Assembly (NCBI GenBank): GCA_031291725.1
Contig: JARLIM010000022.1
Location: 1 to 64,000, forward strand
DNA from: Acetobacteraceae bacterium
Lineage (GTDB): Bacteria; Pseudomonadota; Alphaproteobacteria; Acetobacterales; Acetobacteraceae
Direction of reading: 5' to 3'
DNA length: 64,000 nt
A program made the position numbers and the translations under genes. Shown one piece after another: positions 17,284 to 25,806 of this stretch. The notes below the pieces were generated by a model. The model was given only the letters and a program-made list of their open reading frames with translations, had not been told where the DNA came from and did not search any database. The number at the start of each line of letters is the position of its first letter. Positions within the stretch are counted from its first letter, which is position 1.

Positions 17284-18093
17284 ATGTTGATCAGCTTTGG
17301 ATTCGATATTGTTTACGACTGCAAGCAGCCCACCCCGATGCTGCTCTCCCTCAACGTGCACGCCTCCCGCGCGGCCGATCTGCTGGTGCCGGATCTGCTG
17401 GTGACGGAGCCTTCGGTGCCGCGCTCGGCCTATCATGACGGGTTCGGCAATTGGTGCACCCGGCTGGTGGCCCCGGCCGGGCTGTTCAAATTGTCCACGC
17501 GCGGCGTGCTGAAGGATTCCGGCGCACTCGACCCGGTGCATCCCAACGCGCATCAGCACGATATCGCCAGCCTGCCCGAAGATGTGCTCGTCTTCCTGCT
17601 CGGGAGCCGCTATTGCGAGACCGATCTGCTGATGAACACTGCCTGGCAACTTTTCGGCACCACGCCGCTCGGCTGGGCGCGGGTGCAGGCGATTTGCGAT
17701 TTCGTGCACACCCACATCGCCTTCGCCTATACCGATGCCCGCAACACCCGCACCGCCTTTGAGGCGTTCAATGAGCGTAAGGGCGTGTGTCGCGATTACG
17801 CGCATCTGGCGGTGGCGTTCTGCCGCTGCATGAACATCCCCGCCCGCTATTGCGCAGGTTATCTCGGCGATATGGGCGTGCCGCCGCCCTACGGCCCGAT
17901 GGATTTCGCCGGCTGGTTCGAAGCCTATCTCGATGGCGCGTGGCACACTTTCGATCCCCGCAACAACATCCCCCGCCTCGGCCGCGTGCTGATGGCACGC
18001 GGACGCGACGCGACGGACGTGGCGCTGACCACCAGCTTCGGCCCCAACACGCTGGCGAGCTTTCAGGTCTACACGGATGAAGTGGGGGCTTAA
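17284..18093 (+). CDS. Transglutaminase-like family protein
   Basis: A 269-residue protein with the cysteine-protease-like transglutaminase fold. N-terminal half: ISFGFDIVYDCKQPTPMLLS, a beta-sandwich typical of the bacterial family. Catalytic core at about residues 130-220: cysteine in ERKGVCRDYAHLAVAFCR, histidine in DGAWHTFDPRNN, with the following aspartate. No signal peptide, so probably cytosolic; bacterial members are thought to be proteases or amidases rather than cross-linkers. The ATG at 17284 has GAGGTG eight bases upstream. Its TAA overlaps the stop of the convergent copC-like gene. Confidence 0.9.
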   Translation: MLISFGFDIVYDCKQPTPMLLSLNVHASRAADLLVPDLLVTEPSVPRSAYHDGFGNWCTRLVAPAGLFKLSTRGVLKDSGALDPVHPNAHQHDIASLPEDVLVFLLGSRYCETDLLMNTAWQLFGTTPLGWARVQAICDFVHTHIAFAYTDARNTRTAFEAFNERKGVCRDYAHLAVAFCRCMNIPARYCAGYLGDMGVPPPYGPMDFAGWFEAYLDGAWHTFDPRNNIPRLGRVLMARGRDATDVALTTSFGPNTLASFQVYTDEVGA

Positions 18094-18443
18094 GGTTTCA
18101 CGCTGAAGCCGAAATGGCCGTTGGTTTTGTGGGTGTCTACCGAGGTTGCGTGCCATTCAACCTTGTAGTCACCCGCCACCAACGGCATGAGGCCGATATG
18201 CAGGGTTTTCCGATCCTCGGCGAAAACCTTCGGCGCACCGCTCTGCACCTGCGCGCCACTGGCATCGGTGACGACGACAGTGCTGAACGCAGGCTCCACC
18301 CCCTCAGAGAAATGCAACACCAACTCCGCCGGGGCCGGGGAGACCTCGTCGCCCACCGCCGGTTCGGATTTGAGCAGCATCGCATGCGCGTGGGCGAATT
18401 GCGGGGCGCCGAGCAGAAAGGCAAGCAGCAGAAAACGCTTCAT
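18090..18443 (-). CDS. CopC domain copper-resistance-like protein
   Basis: Exported 117-residue CopC/YobA-type cupredoxin. Signal peptide KRFLLLAFLLGAPQFAHA, then the mature N-terminus HAMLLKSEPAVGDEVSPAP, which supplies the N-terminal copper-binding histidine. The fold continues with LVLHFSEGVEPAFSTVVV, and ends EWHATSVDTHKTNGHFGFSV with further histidines. CopC proteins bind copper in the periplasm. CopD is not present; instead the upstream genes on this strand are an outer-membrane-like protein and a DUF2946 protein. Starts at the ATG at 18443; an upstream extension is shadow. Confidence 0.9.
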   Translation of the reverse strand: MKRFLLLAFLLGAPQFAHAHAMLLKSEPAVGDEVSPAPAELVLHFSEGVEPAFSTVVVTDASGAQVQSGAPKVFAEDRKTLHIGLMPLVAGDYKVEWHATSVDTHKTNGHFGFSVKP

Positions 18444-18468
18444 CGCGGGTTCTCCCACATTCCACCCG

Positions 18469-19383
18469 TCACTGGAACAGCGGCTTGCCGAGCGAATTCG
18501 GCAGGATGTCATCCAGGAAGAAATGCACCTGCACCGTCGCACCCACCCGCGAACCGGACGCCTTGTTCAGCGGTGCGAGCAATTCCAGCCCCACCTGATA
18601 GGTGTCGGCCATATAGATCGCGCCAAAGCTGCCCTGCAACTGCATCGGCGCGCCACCCGGCACGGTGGCGGTCGGCGTGATGTAGTTGAATTCCACCAGC
18701 GGGGTCAGCCGGTTGACGAACTCCGGCAGGCCGTAATCCTTCACGTTGGCACGCAGATAGGCCAGCGAATATTGCACGGACAGCCCGCCGAACAACGTGC
18801 GCGGCGTGCCGTTATTGGTCTGCGCCGCATTCAGCGGCACATCGGGGATGGTGTAGATCAGCTCCCCGGTGATCGCCAAAGGCTTCAACAATGGCGCGGG
18901 CAGTTCCACCAATCCCTTGCCGAAATAGACGGTTGGGCTGGTCGAACCATATTTGTCGTAACCAATCGACAGCGTGTGCAGATCGGGCGGCAATTCGCGT
19001 TGCAGGCCGAGCGAGACGATGAATTCGTGCTCGGCATTCACGTAAACCTGCCATTTTCCGGTGATAATCGGGTTCTCGAACCCGGTGGCGCGCTTGCTGC
19101 CCGCTGCCGCGTCGATGTCGTAGCCGTGATTGTAGATCAGCGCCGTGCTGGGGGTGATCGTCTTGTCCCACTCCCATTGAAACTGCGTGGTGTTGCTCGG
19201 CCCGGCACCCGGCTGATCGACGATCTGCGGCAGCGTCACCTCATCGGCCACACCGGGATCATCCAGCGTGAGGGTGACGGGGAAGACGCGATCGCCGGCG
19301 ATGGCGTGCGCGTGGGCGGTCTGGGTGGCGGAGACGGCGAACAGCACCGCAAGCGGTGCCGCAAGGCGGATTGATAAAGACAT
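18469..19383 (-). CDS. Predicted outer-membrane beta-barrel protein, hypothetical
   Basis: A 304-residue exported protein. Signal peptide LSIRLAAPLAVLFAVSATQTAHA, mature start HAIAGDRVFPVTLTLDDPG. The rest alternates polar and hydrophobic residues, as in barrel strands (GELIYTIPDVP, TPLVEFNYITP, GSFGAIYMADTYQVGLELL, GATVQVHFFLDDI) and ends near an aromatic (GKPLF-Q). I do not recognise the family; it has a look of the MetA/phenol-degradation type outer-membrane proteins. It lies between DUF2946 and copC on the same strand, so a metal or copper-related envelope role is plausible. AGGAA precedes the ATG at 19383. Confidence 0.6.
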   Translation of the reverse strand: MSLSIRLAAPLAVLFAVSATQTAHAHAIAGDRVFPVTLTLDDPGVADEVTLPQIVDQPGAGPSNTTQFQWEWDKTITPSTALIYNHGYDIDAAAGSKRATGFENPIITGKWQVYVNAEHEFIVSLGLQRELPPDLHTLSIGYDKYGSTSPTVYFGKGLVELPAPLLKPLAITGELIYTIPDVPLNAAQTNNGTPRTLFGGLSVQYSLAYLRANVKDYGLPEFVNRLTPLVEFNYITPTATVPGGAPMQLQGSFGAIYMADTYQVGLELLAPLNKASGSRVGATVQVHFFLDDILPNSLGKPLFQ

Positions 19384-19449
19384 TGGAAAAATTCCTGACA
19401 ACAGAACAACAGCCAGGGCCGGCACGGGGCCAGCCGATCACAGCGGGGT

Positions 19450-19839
19450 TCAGTTGGTCGGCGGCGGACCGCGTGCCGTGCCGAGCGGCGTCAATCCCCG
19501 CCAGCCAAGCCCGGCCTTCGGCACGAACACCACCCGCGCCATCCGCAGCAGCGGTGCGGTCAGCCAGGGCCCGGTCGGCGTCAGCAATGCCTGTCCGTGC
19601 GAGGCCACCAGACAGAGCGGGCACAGCGCGCAATCCGGCGCATGGTCTTGCGTCGGTGTCCGTGAGGAAGACGGGTCGGCATGACAGATGGCGGAGGCGA
19701 ATTCCGCCGCCAGCCCTTGTCCGGCCAATTGCGGCAATTGCAGCCCGGCGGCCGAAAGCTGCATCGCCAGCGCAAGCGTCATCAGCAGGGCAGCAAGCCC
19801 TGAGATCAGACGCCGCATCGGGAGAGACATAGCTCGCAT
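19450..19839 (-). CDS. DUF2946 family protein
   Basis: A 129-residue exported or membrane-anchored protein: hydrophobic N-terminus SGLAALLMTLALAMQLSAAG, then a segment with SAICHADPSS, a His/Asp-rich turn TQDHAPDCALCPLC and a hydrophobic end. The C-x2-C pair behind an H-x-P-D-C motif is the signature of DUF2946, a family often found with copper or TonB genes and probably metal-binding. It is the first gene of the leftward set with the barrel protein and CopC. Two starts are possible, 19839 and 19830. Confidence 0.8.
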   Translation of the reverse strand: MRAMSLPMRRLISGLAALLMTLALAMQLSAAGLQLPQLAGQGLAAEFASAICHADPSSSRTPTQDHAPDCALCPLCLVASHGQALLTPTGPWLTAPLLRMARVVFVPKAGLGWRGLTPLGTARGPPPTN

Positions 19840-19956
19840 TGCGGCTGGCCTAACATGGCGCGGAAAAATCTGGTATCCGCAAATTCAAAAAACCGTCACA
19901 GCAACTGGGCCGGTGGCAGCGCAGATTGCCGCCGATTGAGATGAGGAAATCCGTCG

Positions 19957-21981
19957 ATGGCTCTGCTGAACCGCGCCGCCGCCCTGCTGCTGGCAACCGC
20001 CCTGACCGCGCAACCTGTGCTCGCGCAGCAGGCGATGATCACCGCCCAGCCCAAACCCGGCCCGGCAGTGGCGCCCTATTTCGTCGATCCGGCCAGCGAG
20101 ACGGCGATGCCGCGCGATCAGGTGATCGCCCTGCTGCGCAAGAAGGTGAAATACGTCTTTGTCGTCTTCAACGAGAACCATTCTTTCGACAACGAATTCG
20201 GCACCTTCCCCGGCGCCAATGGCATTTATGCCGACGCCCACGGCAAGCGCGACGCCGCCCACACGCCCGGCTTCACCCAGACCGTCACCGCCCGCGACGG
20301 CAGCAGCTTCACCGTCTCGCCCATTCGCCTCGGCCCGGCGCAGAACGCCACCTTCCGCGACAGCGTCGATCACAGCCATACCGGCCTTGCCCACAAGCTC
20401 GACGTGACCGACGGCACGCCGCGCATGGATCGTTTCGCCCAGGCCGATTACGACCGCGTGGCCAAGGCGGGCGATGCCAAACTCGACAAGATGGGCCGCC
20501 AATTCGCGCAATTGGTGATGAGCCACGTCGATTGCGACACCATCCCGTTCTTCTGGAACTATGCCAACCGCTTCGTGCTGTTCGACAACATCTTCGCCAC
20601 CGAAGACACCCCCTCCACCCCCAACGCCATCGCCATGCTGGCCGGTCAGGCGGGTGAGACGCAGTGGGTCAAGCACGGCAGCACGCCGATTTCAGCCGAG
20701 ATGGGCACGCATAAAGCATCCCTGCAAGGCGTCCCGCTGGTCAACGATCCGCAACCCTTCTGGGGCTCGCAGTTCGACCCGAACGGCACGACCTATCAAC
20801 CCAACAGCCCGGCGGAGAACTATAAAGACGGCAACATCGCCCAAAACCTCACCTTCGCCAGCGTGCCGCTCACCCTGGCCGGTGGCGATTTGGCCGCGAT
20901 GACGCAGCAGGACCGGATGCCGGATGCCGATCTGGCCGACCTTCGGCAAGACATCCCCTTCGTCACCAATCGCGGCGGCAAGAAGGTGGCGTGGCGGTGG
21001 TATGAGGAGGGCTATGATCACGAACCGTACGAGCCCGCTGGCGAGGCTAAGCATGCCGGCTATGTCAGCCACCATTCCGGCCCGCAATATTTCGGCTACA
21101 TCGCCAACAACCCCAGCTTCTCGCAGAACATGCGCGGCCTTGGCGATTTCTTCAGCGACATGACATCCGGTGCCATGCCCAAGGATGGCGGCGTGTTCTA
21201 CATCCGCGGCGGCTTCACCAACATCGCAGCCCAAACCCCGCCGATCCAGAACGCCAATTTCCCCGGCAAACTGACGCCAGCAGACATCGCCGCGATCAAC
21301 AAAACCAAATCCGGCAATGACGACCATCCCAGCTATTCCGACAGCATGATCAGCGAAAGCATGGCCGCCCATGTGATCAACGAGATCGCCGCCAATCCGG
21401 AGCTTTGGGCGCAGAGTGCCATCATCGTCACCTATGACGAATCGGACGGCTTTTATGACCATGTGGCCCCGCGCATCCTCTCCTACGGCCCCGATGGCCT
21501 GCCCCTGGCGCGCGGTGTGCGCATTCCGATGATCGTCATCTCGCCCTATGCCCGCACCCATGTCGTCAGCCACGCCGAGGGCGACCACAATGCGGTGATC
21601 GAGACGCTCAACGCGCTCTATGATCTGCCGCCGCTCGCCTCGTTGCCGGAGGAAAAAGCGGCACTTTTGGCCGGTGAAGACGGCACATTCAATGGCCCGA
21701 ACGGCTTCAAGCAACACCATCTCGGCCCGCGTGACATCAACACGCCGCAAACCGACGATCTGCTCTCCGCCTTCGATCCGGGCCGCCTCGCGGGCACCCG
21801 CAAGCCGCTGCCCGCCAGCTACGCGATGATCGACAGCAAGATCGTCGATACCTTGCCGCATTATAACGGCCAGGGCTGCAAGGCGCTCGGATTGGTGCCG
21901 ACGGATGCCGCCCAAGGCATCAAAAACGCCCCGCCCGCAGGCTTCAACACTCTGCCCTCGACGCTGCCGGGGTATAATTGA
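19957..21981 (+). CDS. Phosphoesterase family protein (phospholipase C / acid phosphatase AcpA type)
   Basis: Exported 674-residue enzyme of the PF04185 phosphoesterase family, which includes non-specific phospholipases C and AcpA acid phosphatase. Signal peptide ALLNRAAALLLATALTAQPVLA|QQA. Metal-binding and nucleophile motifs: VFVVFNENHSFDNEFGTFPG near residue 70, HSHTGL, VTYDESDGFYDHVAP near residue 490, and SPYARTHVVSHAEGDHNAV. It should act in the periplasm or outside on phosphate esters or phospholipids, probably for phosphate scavenging. The ATG has GAGGA ten bases upstream. Its TGA overlaps the TTG start of the following gene. Confidence 0.92.
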   Translation: MALLNRAAALLLATALTAQPVLAQQAMITAQPKPGPAVAPYFVDPASETAMPRDQVIALLRKKVKYVFVVFNENHSFDNEFGTFPGANGIYADAHGKRDAAHTPGFTQTVTARDGSSFTVSPIRLGPAQNATFRDSVDHSHTGLAHKLDVTDGTPRMDRFAQADYDRVAKAGDAKLDKMGRQFAQLVMSHVDCDTIPFFWNYANRFVLFDNIFATEDTPSTPNAIAMLAGQAGETQWVKHGSTPISAEMGTHKASLQGVPLVNDPQPFWGSQFDPNGTTYQPNSPAENYKDGNIAQNLTFASVPLTLAGGDLAAMTQQDRMPDADLADLRQDIPFVTNRGGKKVAWRWYEEGYDHEPYEPAGEAKHAGYVSHHSGPQYFGYIANNPSFSQNMRGLGDFFSDMTSGAMPKDGGVFYIRGGFTNIAAQTPPIQNANFPGKLTPADIAAINKTKSGNDDHPSYSDSMISESMAAHVINEIAANPELWAQSAIIVTYDESDGFYDHVAPRILSYGPDGLPLARGVRIPMIVISPYARTHVVSHAEGDHNAVIETLNALYDLPPLASLPEEKAALLAGEDGTFNGPNGFKQHHLGPRDINTPQTDDLLSAFDPGRLAGTRKPLPASYAMIDSKIVDTLPHYNGQGCKALGLVPTDAAQGIKNAPPAGFNTLPSTLPGYN

Positions 21982-22667
21982 AGCAGGTTATTGTTGCTGT
22001 CGTCACGGCCCTTTTGATGACGACAGCCACCGCCCATGCCGCCGAATTCCGCTGTGCGGTGGAGGCACGTGACGGCTTTGTCGAGCAAGACAACGCAGGC
22101 ACCATCACCGGGCCTGCGGTCGTCCTCTGCCGCAGCCTTGCCGACCAGCTCGCCAGCCCCGCCACGGCGGCACGGTTGGTGGTGGTGGAGCCGGACACCG
22201 GCACCGGCATGCCCGAGGCCGATGTGGCGTTCTTCTCCGACGCGCTGATCGACGAACGCCACCTCACCCACCAACTGCGCGTGGGGCCGGCGGTGTTTCA
22301 CGATCCGGTGCAGGTGCTGGTGCCCGATGCCTCGCCGGTGCGCCGCCCGGAGGATCTGGCGGGCCGCGTGGTCTGCGTGATGATTGGCGGCGTTGGGCAA
22401 GCGGCATTGGAACACCACCTCGCCCGCCTCTCGCCCCCACCGATTCGCCTGAGCTTTCGTGAAGGCGACGAAATGCGCGACGCCTATAATGTCGGGCGTT
22501 GCGAGGCAGTGATCGATCGGCACAGCGATTTGGCCGATGTGCTGGCCGAACCCGGCGTAAACCACCTCAAAAGCCGCATGCTGGCCGAGCCGCTGGATGA
22601 TGCGCCGGTGCGGGTGGCGGTGCCGGCGGGGAGTGCCGTGCGACTGGATGCATTGAAGCTGCCCTAA
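21978..22667 (+). CDS. Periplasmic solute-binding-like protein
   Basis: A 229-residue exported protein with signal peptide KQVIVAVVTALLMTTATAHA|AEF. The body resembles a family 3 substrate-binding protein: TGPAVVLCRSLADQLA, EADVAFFSDALIDERHL, VGPAVFHDPVQVLVP, RRPEDLAGRVVCVMIGG and a closing VRVAVPAGSAVR. Three paired-looking cysteines lie in the mature protein. It begins at a TTG overlapping the phosphoesterase stop, so the two are translationally coupled, and it may bind a product of that enzyme or simply be a redox/ligand sensor. No ABC transporter genes are adjacent. Confidence 0.7.
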   Translation: MKQVIVAVVTALLMTTATAHAAEFRCAVEARDGFVEQDNAGTITGPAVVLCRSLADQLASPATAARLVVVEPDTGTGMPEADVAFFSDALIDERHLTHQLRVGPAVFHDPVQVLVPDASPVRRPEDLAGRVVCVMIGGVGQAALEHHLARLSPPPIRLSFREGDEMRDAYNVGRCEAVIDRHSDLADVLAEPGVNHLKSRMLAEPLDDAPVRVAVPAGSAVRLDALKLP

Positions 22668-22674
22668 CAGCCTG

Positions 22675-24117
22675 CTAAAACACCAACGACTTCACCACCA
22701 CCGGCACGCCGCCCGAGATCTGCAACAGCTCGCCGATATCGATGTGATCCAACTCACGCAAAGTGATCCCATCGATTGAGACAATCCCGCCACGATGGCC
22801 GGAGCGGCGCAGATGCGTGCCGATCAACCCACCGAAATCGCCCTGGCCCACCAGCACCAGCGGCACCCGCCCGGCCAATGCCGCCGAAACGCCCGCACAG
22901 AATGCCGCAATCCGGTCATGGGTGGCATCGCCTTGCCATTCATACGCCAAGGCAACCGGCCCATCGCCCTCCGCCACCCCCATCCGCACCAACGCCGCCC
23001 GAATGGCAAGCTCCAGCTGTGTCGCCGACAACCTATCCCACGCAATCAGCGGCCTGATCGCGGGCAGGCTGGCCAGCGGCAGCACCTCCGGCGGATCGAC
23101 AAAAATCGTGTTGCCCGACACTTGCACGCTGAATTGCGACGCGCCCACCACCGTTGCCCGAATGCCGTGATCGGCGAAGCGGAACGGCGCCCAGCCACCA
23201 AAACATGCGTGCACCGCCCGCGCCAAAGCCGGGCCGAGATCGCCGAAGCCACGGTCTTCCCGCCCGTGCAGATACTCCGCCACCCCACCCGAGAAGCCGA
23301 TCCCATCAGGCAGCGCCGCCACCTCCATCGCCGGCAGCCGCAGCAATCCCGCCGTCAGCGATGACATCTCCGCACCGCCGCACGCCTCGAACAAACATTG
23401 CGCCATCACCTGAGCCAGACGAGCAATGGCCGCCTCATGCGGCACATCCCCCAGCGACCAGCGCAATCCGGCAGCCTCCAGCAACGGAGCCGCCTCGGCC
23501 TCCAGGCGCGCAATCCGTCCCGCCTCGTCGAAGACCACCAACCGCGCGCCGATATCAATCGCCGTCAAGGCGACAATCTCTCCGCCGCTGCAACGCGCAA
23601 TCTTCGCCGTGCCACCGCCCATGTCCAGATGCAGGATCGTCCCGCCCACCGCCGAGGCCGCCACCGCGCCCGATCCGTGCGCCGCCAGCACCGTCTCCAA
23701 TGCATCGCCCGCCGCCACCGCCACGAACCGCCCGGTTTCCGCCGCGAACAACGCGCCAATCGCCCGCGCATTGCGCCTTCGGGCGGCCAGACCGGTGAGG
23801 ATCAGCGCCCCGGTGTCGATGGCATCCCGACTGATTCCGGCTTGCGCATATTCCGCGCCGATGAAGTCGCCCAGCTTCGTCGTGTCGATGCTGCCATCAG
23901 CCGCGTAGGGCGTGAGACATATGGCGGATTCGTGCAGCAACTCCCGCCCCAACAGCACGGCCGCATTGCCTTTGCGGCGTAAAATCAGCCGCGAGAACGC
24001 CAGATGAGAGGTGGCCGAGCCGATATCGACGCCCACACTGGTCAGCCGAATATCGGCATCCCGATCCGGCGCCCGCCGCGCGCGCGCGAAGAAGACGCGA
24101 CCGCCGGCCTCACTCAT
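22675..24117 (-). CDS. eutA: Ethanolamine ammonia-lyase reactivating factor EutA-like ATPase
   Basis: A 480-residue Hsp70/actin-fold ATPase of the EutA family; EutA reactivates B12-dependent ethanolamine ammonia-lyase by releasing damaged cobalamin. Motifs: TSVGVDIGSATSHLAFSRL (phosphate-1), TGALILTGLAARRRNARAIG, AAGDALETVLAAHGSGAV, and HLDMGGGTAKIA (phosphate-2). The lyase genes eutB and eutC are absent around it. Instead it overlaps by eight bases a bicupin gene and lies in an operon with two chromate-transporter halves. The true client enzyme is therefore open. Confidence 0.85.
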   Translation of the reverse strand: MSEAGGRVFFARARRAPDRDADIRLTSVGVDIGSATSHLAFSRLILRRKGNAAVLLGRELLHESAICLTPYAADGSIDTTKLGDFIGAEYAQAGISRDAIDTGALILTGLAARRRNARAIGALFAAETGRFVAVAAGDALETVLAAHGSGAVAASAVGGTILHLDMGGGTAKIARCSGGEIVALTAIDIGARLVVFDEAGRIARLEAEAAPLLEAAGLRWSLGDVPHEAAIARLAQVMAQCLFEACGGAEMSSLTAGLLRLPAMEVAALPDGIGFSGGVAEYLHGREDRGFGDLGPALARAVHACFGGWAPFRFADHGIRATVVGASQFSVQVSGNTIFVDPPEVLPLASLPAIRPLIAWDRLSATQLELAIRAALVRMGVAEGDGPVALAYEWQGDATHDRIAAFCAGVSAALAGRVPLVLVGQGDFGGLIGTHLRRSGHRGGIVSIDGITLRELDHIDIGELLQISGGVPVVVKSLVF

Positions 24118-25279
24118 CCTCAGTCTCCGGCAGGTAATCCGCCTCCCGCATCCGGTTCGTCACCCCGCGCGCCGCCAGCGCCTGGGCATAGTCTGCCCGA
24201 ATGGCGGGATCTTCGCGCCAATAGGGAATAATCGCCCCGCCCGCATCCCACGCGGCGGTCATTGCATCGCGCCGCTCGCTGCCCGCCGCCGCATGCGAAA
24301 TGGGTGTACGTCGCACCAGCAGATGCCGCATCGGGCCGGGCGAGTAGGTGAATTCCTGCACGAACCAGCGCCCGCCGCCCTCACCCAAGCCGGCGATCAC
24401 CCCCGCCCGCTGTGGCACCCGGATCGTCGTCTCGGCAGCGGGCACCGTCCCCGCCGTCTCCGGCCACAGCACAATCTCGCCACCGCCGCGCAGACACACC
24501 AGAACCTGCCCCGGCTCCACCAATCGTGCCCGCCCATAGCGACCGGGCCGATGCTCACCCAGCGAAATTTGCATCCCCGGCCCGGTCATCCCGAGCGCCA
24601 GGGCGCGATGCGCAGGCGAGGCACGGTTGTCCAGCGGCAGATCGCAATGGATCGCATCCGGCAGCACCCCGGTGCGACACAGCGCCAGCCCCTGCACCGG
24701 ATCGGGCTCAATGCCGTCAAATGCCTGCCCGGCCTCCTCATCCAGAAACGCGGGCAGCGGGTTGGCAAACACCGCATCCGCCTCGCCCAACAGATCCAGC
24801 AATGCCGGCAGCGTGTTCAGGCACAGCAGCAGCGCGGGCTGATCCGTCGCATTGATGAAGCGATGCGTGGCGTTGCGCGGTATGGCGAACAGCGCGCCCT
24901 CCTGCCACTCGAACACACGCTGGCCGTCTTGGCCCAGCAACGCCGTGCTGCCGCTGCCGGTGAGGACGAGCACGATCTCATCGCACAGATGCCGCTCCGC
25001 CCGTGTGGCACCCGAGGCCGGGATCTCCAACAGGCTTTGGCCAAGTGTGCCCTGCGTGCCGAACAGCGAGATAAACGCCCCGCGCCCGCCCAGTCGCCGC
25101 CAGGGCAGCAATGGCACCGCGCGCAGATCGGCCATCGACACCGCACGATGCGTCTCTATTCCCTCGGCTGCCATGAACCGCTCATAGGGTGAGGCGGGCA
25201 CGCGATAGCGTCGCACACCGGCCGGCTCCAGCCCCGCCGGTTCATGCCAATGCACTTCTCCGTCCAACTCGTGCGGCAT
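24110..25279 (-). CDS. Bicupin domain-containing protein
   Basis: A 389-residue soluble protein with two cupin barrels. The first, at about residues 80-165, has SGATRAERHLCDEIVLVLTG and AIPRNATHRFIN. The second, about 225-310, has ISLGEHRPGRYGRARLVEPG, LVCLRGGGEIVLWP and VIAGLGEGGGRWFVQEF. The C-terminal segment WDAGGAIIPYWREDPAIRADYAQAL is not part of a cupin. It may be a dioxygenase, an isomerase or a ligand-binding protein. ATG at 25279 overlaps the stop of the chromate-transporter gene (ATGA) and its own end overlaps eutA, so it is co-translated with both. Confidence 0.8.
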   Translation of the reverse strand: MPHELDGEVHWHEPAGLEPAGVRRYRVPASPYERFMAAEGIETHRAVSMADLRAVPLLPWRRLGGRGAFISLFGTQGTLGQSLLEIPASGATRAERHLCDEIVLVLTGSGSTALLGQDGQRVFEWQEGALFAIPRNATHRFINATDQPALLLCLNTLPALLDLLGEADAVFANPLPAFLDEEAGQAFDGIEPDPVQGLALCRTGVLPDAIHCDLPLDNRASPAHRALALGMTGPGMQISLGEHRPGRYGRARLVEPGQVLVCLRGGGEIVLWPETAGTVPAAETTIRVPQRAGVIAGLGEGGGRWFVQEFTYSPGPMRHLLVRRTPISHAAAGSERRDAMTAAWDAGGAIIPYWREDPAIRADYAQALAARGVTNRMREADYLPETEDE

Positions 25280-25806
25280 CAGCCCCCCAGAACCAGAAAC
25301 ACCGCCGCCCCGCCACCGATCATCCACAGCGGGCTCAGGCGGGTCAGCGTCATCGCAACGGTTGAAAGCAGCGTGATCACCACCGAAAGCCAGCCACCGC
25401 TGAGGCCACGTGCCAGGGTGACGGTGGAGGCCAGGATCAGCCCGGCGGCCAATGGCGCCAGACCGCGTTCAACCGCAATCTGCCACGCCGCCCCGCGCGA
25501 GCGCGCCCAGATGCGGGCGAGCAGCAGCACCAAAATCGAGGACGGCACGAAGATCGATATCGTCGTCACCACCGCCCCCAACCACCCCGCCACCTGCCAG
25601 CCGATCAGCGCGACGATCAGCGAGGTGGGGCCGGGATTCATCCGCGAGATGGTGTAATCGGCCAGAAACTGCGCTTCGGTGATGTAGCCGTGGATGTCCA
25701 CAATCTGGCGATGCATCTCCGGCAACACCGCCTGCCCGCCGCCCACCGAGAGCAGCGAGAGCGGGGCGATGATGCCGATCAGCGTGAGATAGATATTATC
25801 GCGCAT
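25279..25806 (-). CDS. chrA: Chromate transporter, short-chain ChrA subunit
   Basis: A 175-residue inner-membrane protein with about five or six helices, one half of a short-chain ChrA pair. Motifs: LSVGGGQAVLPEMHRQIVD near residue 20 and RMNPGPTSLIVALIGWQVAG near residue 55, corresponding to the FGGG and PGP motifs of the family. Together with the preceding gene it forms a heterodimer equivalent to the two-domain ChrA, exporting chromate or importing sulfate-like anions. Coupled by an ATGA overlap to the cupin gene and by a one-base overlap to the upstream half. Confidence 0.9.
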   Translation of the reverse strand: MRDNIYLTLIGIIAPLSLLSVGGGQAVLPEMHRQIVDIHGYITEAQFLADYTISRMNPGPTSLIVALIGWQVAGWLGAVVTTISIFVPSSILVLLLARIWARSRGAAWQIAVERGLAPLAAGLILASTVTLARGLSGGWLSVVITLLSTVAMTLTRLSPLWMIGGGAAVFLVLGG

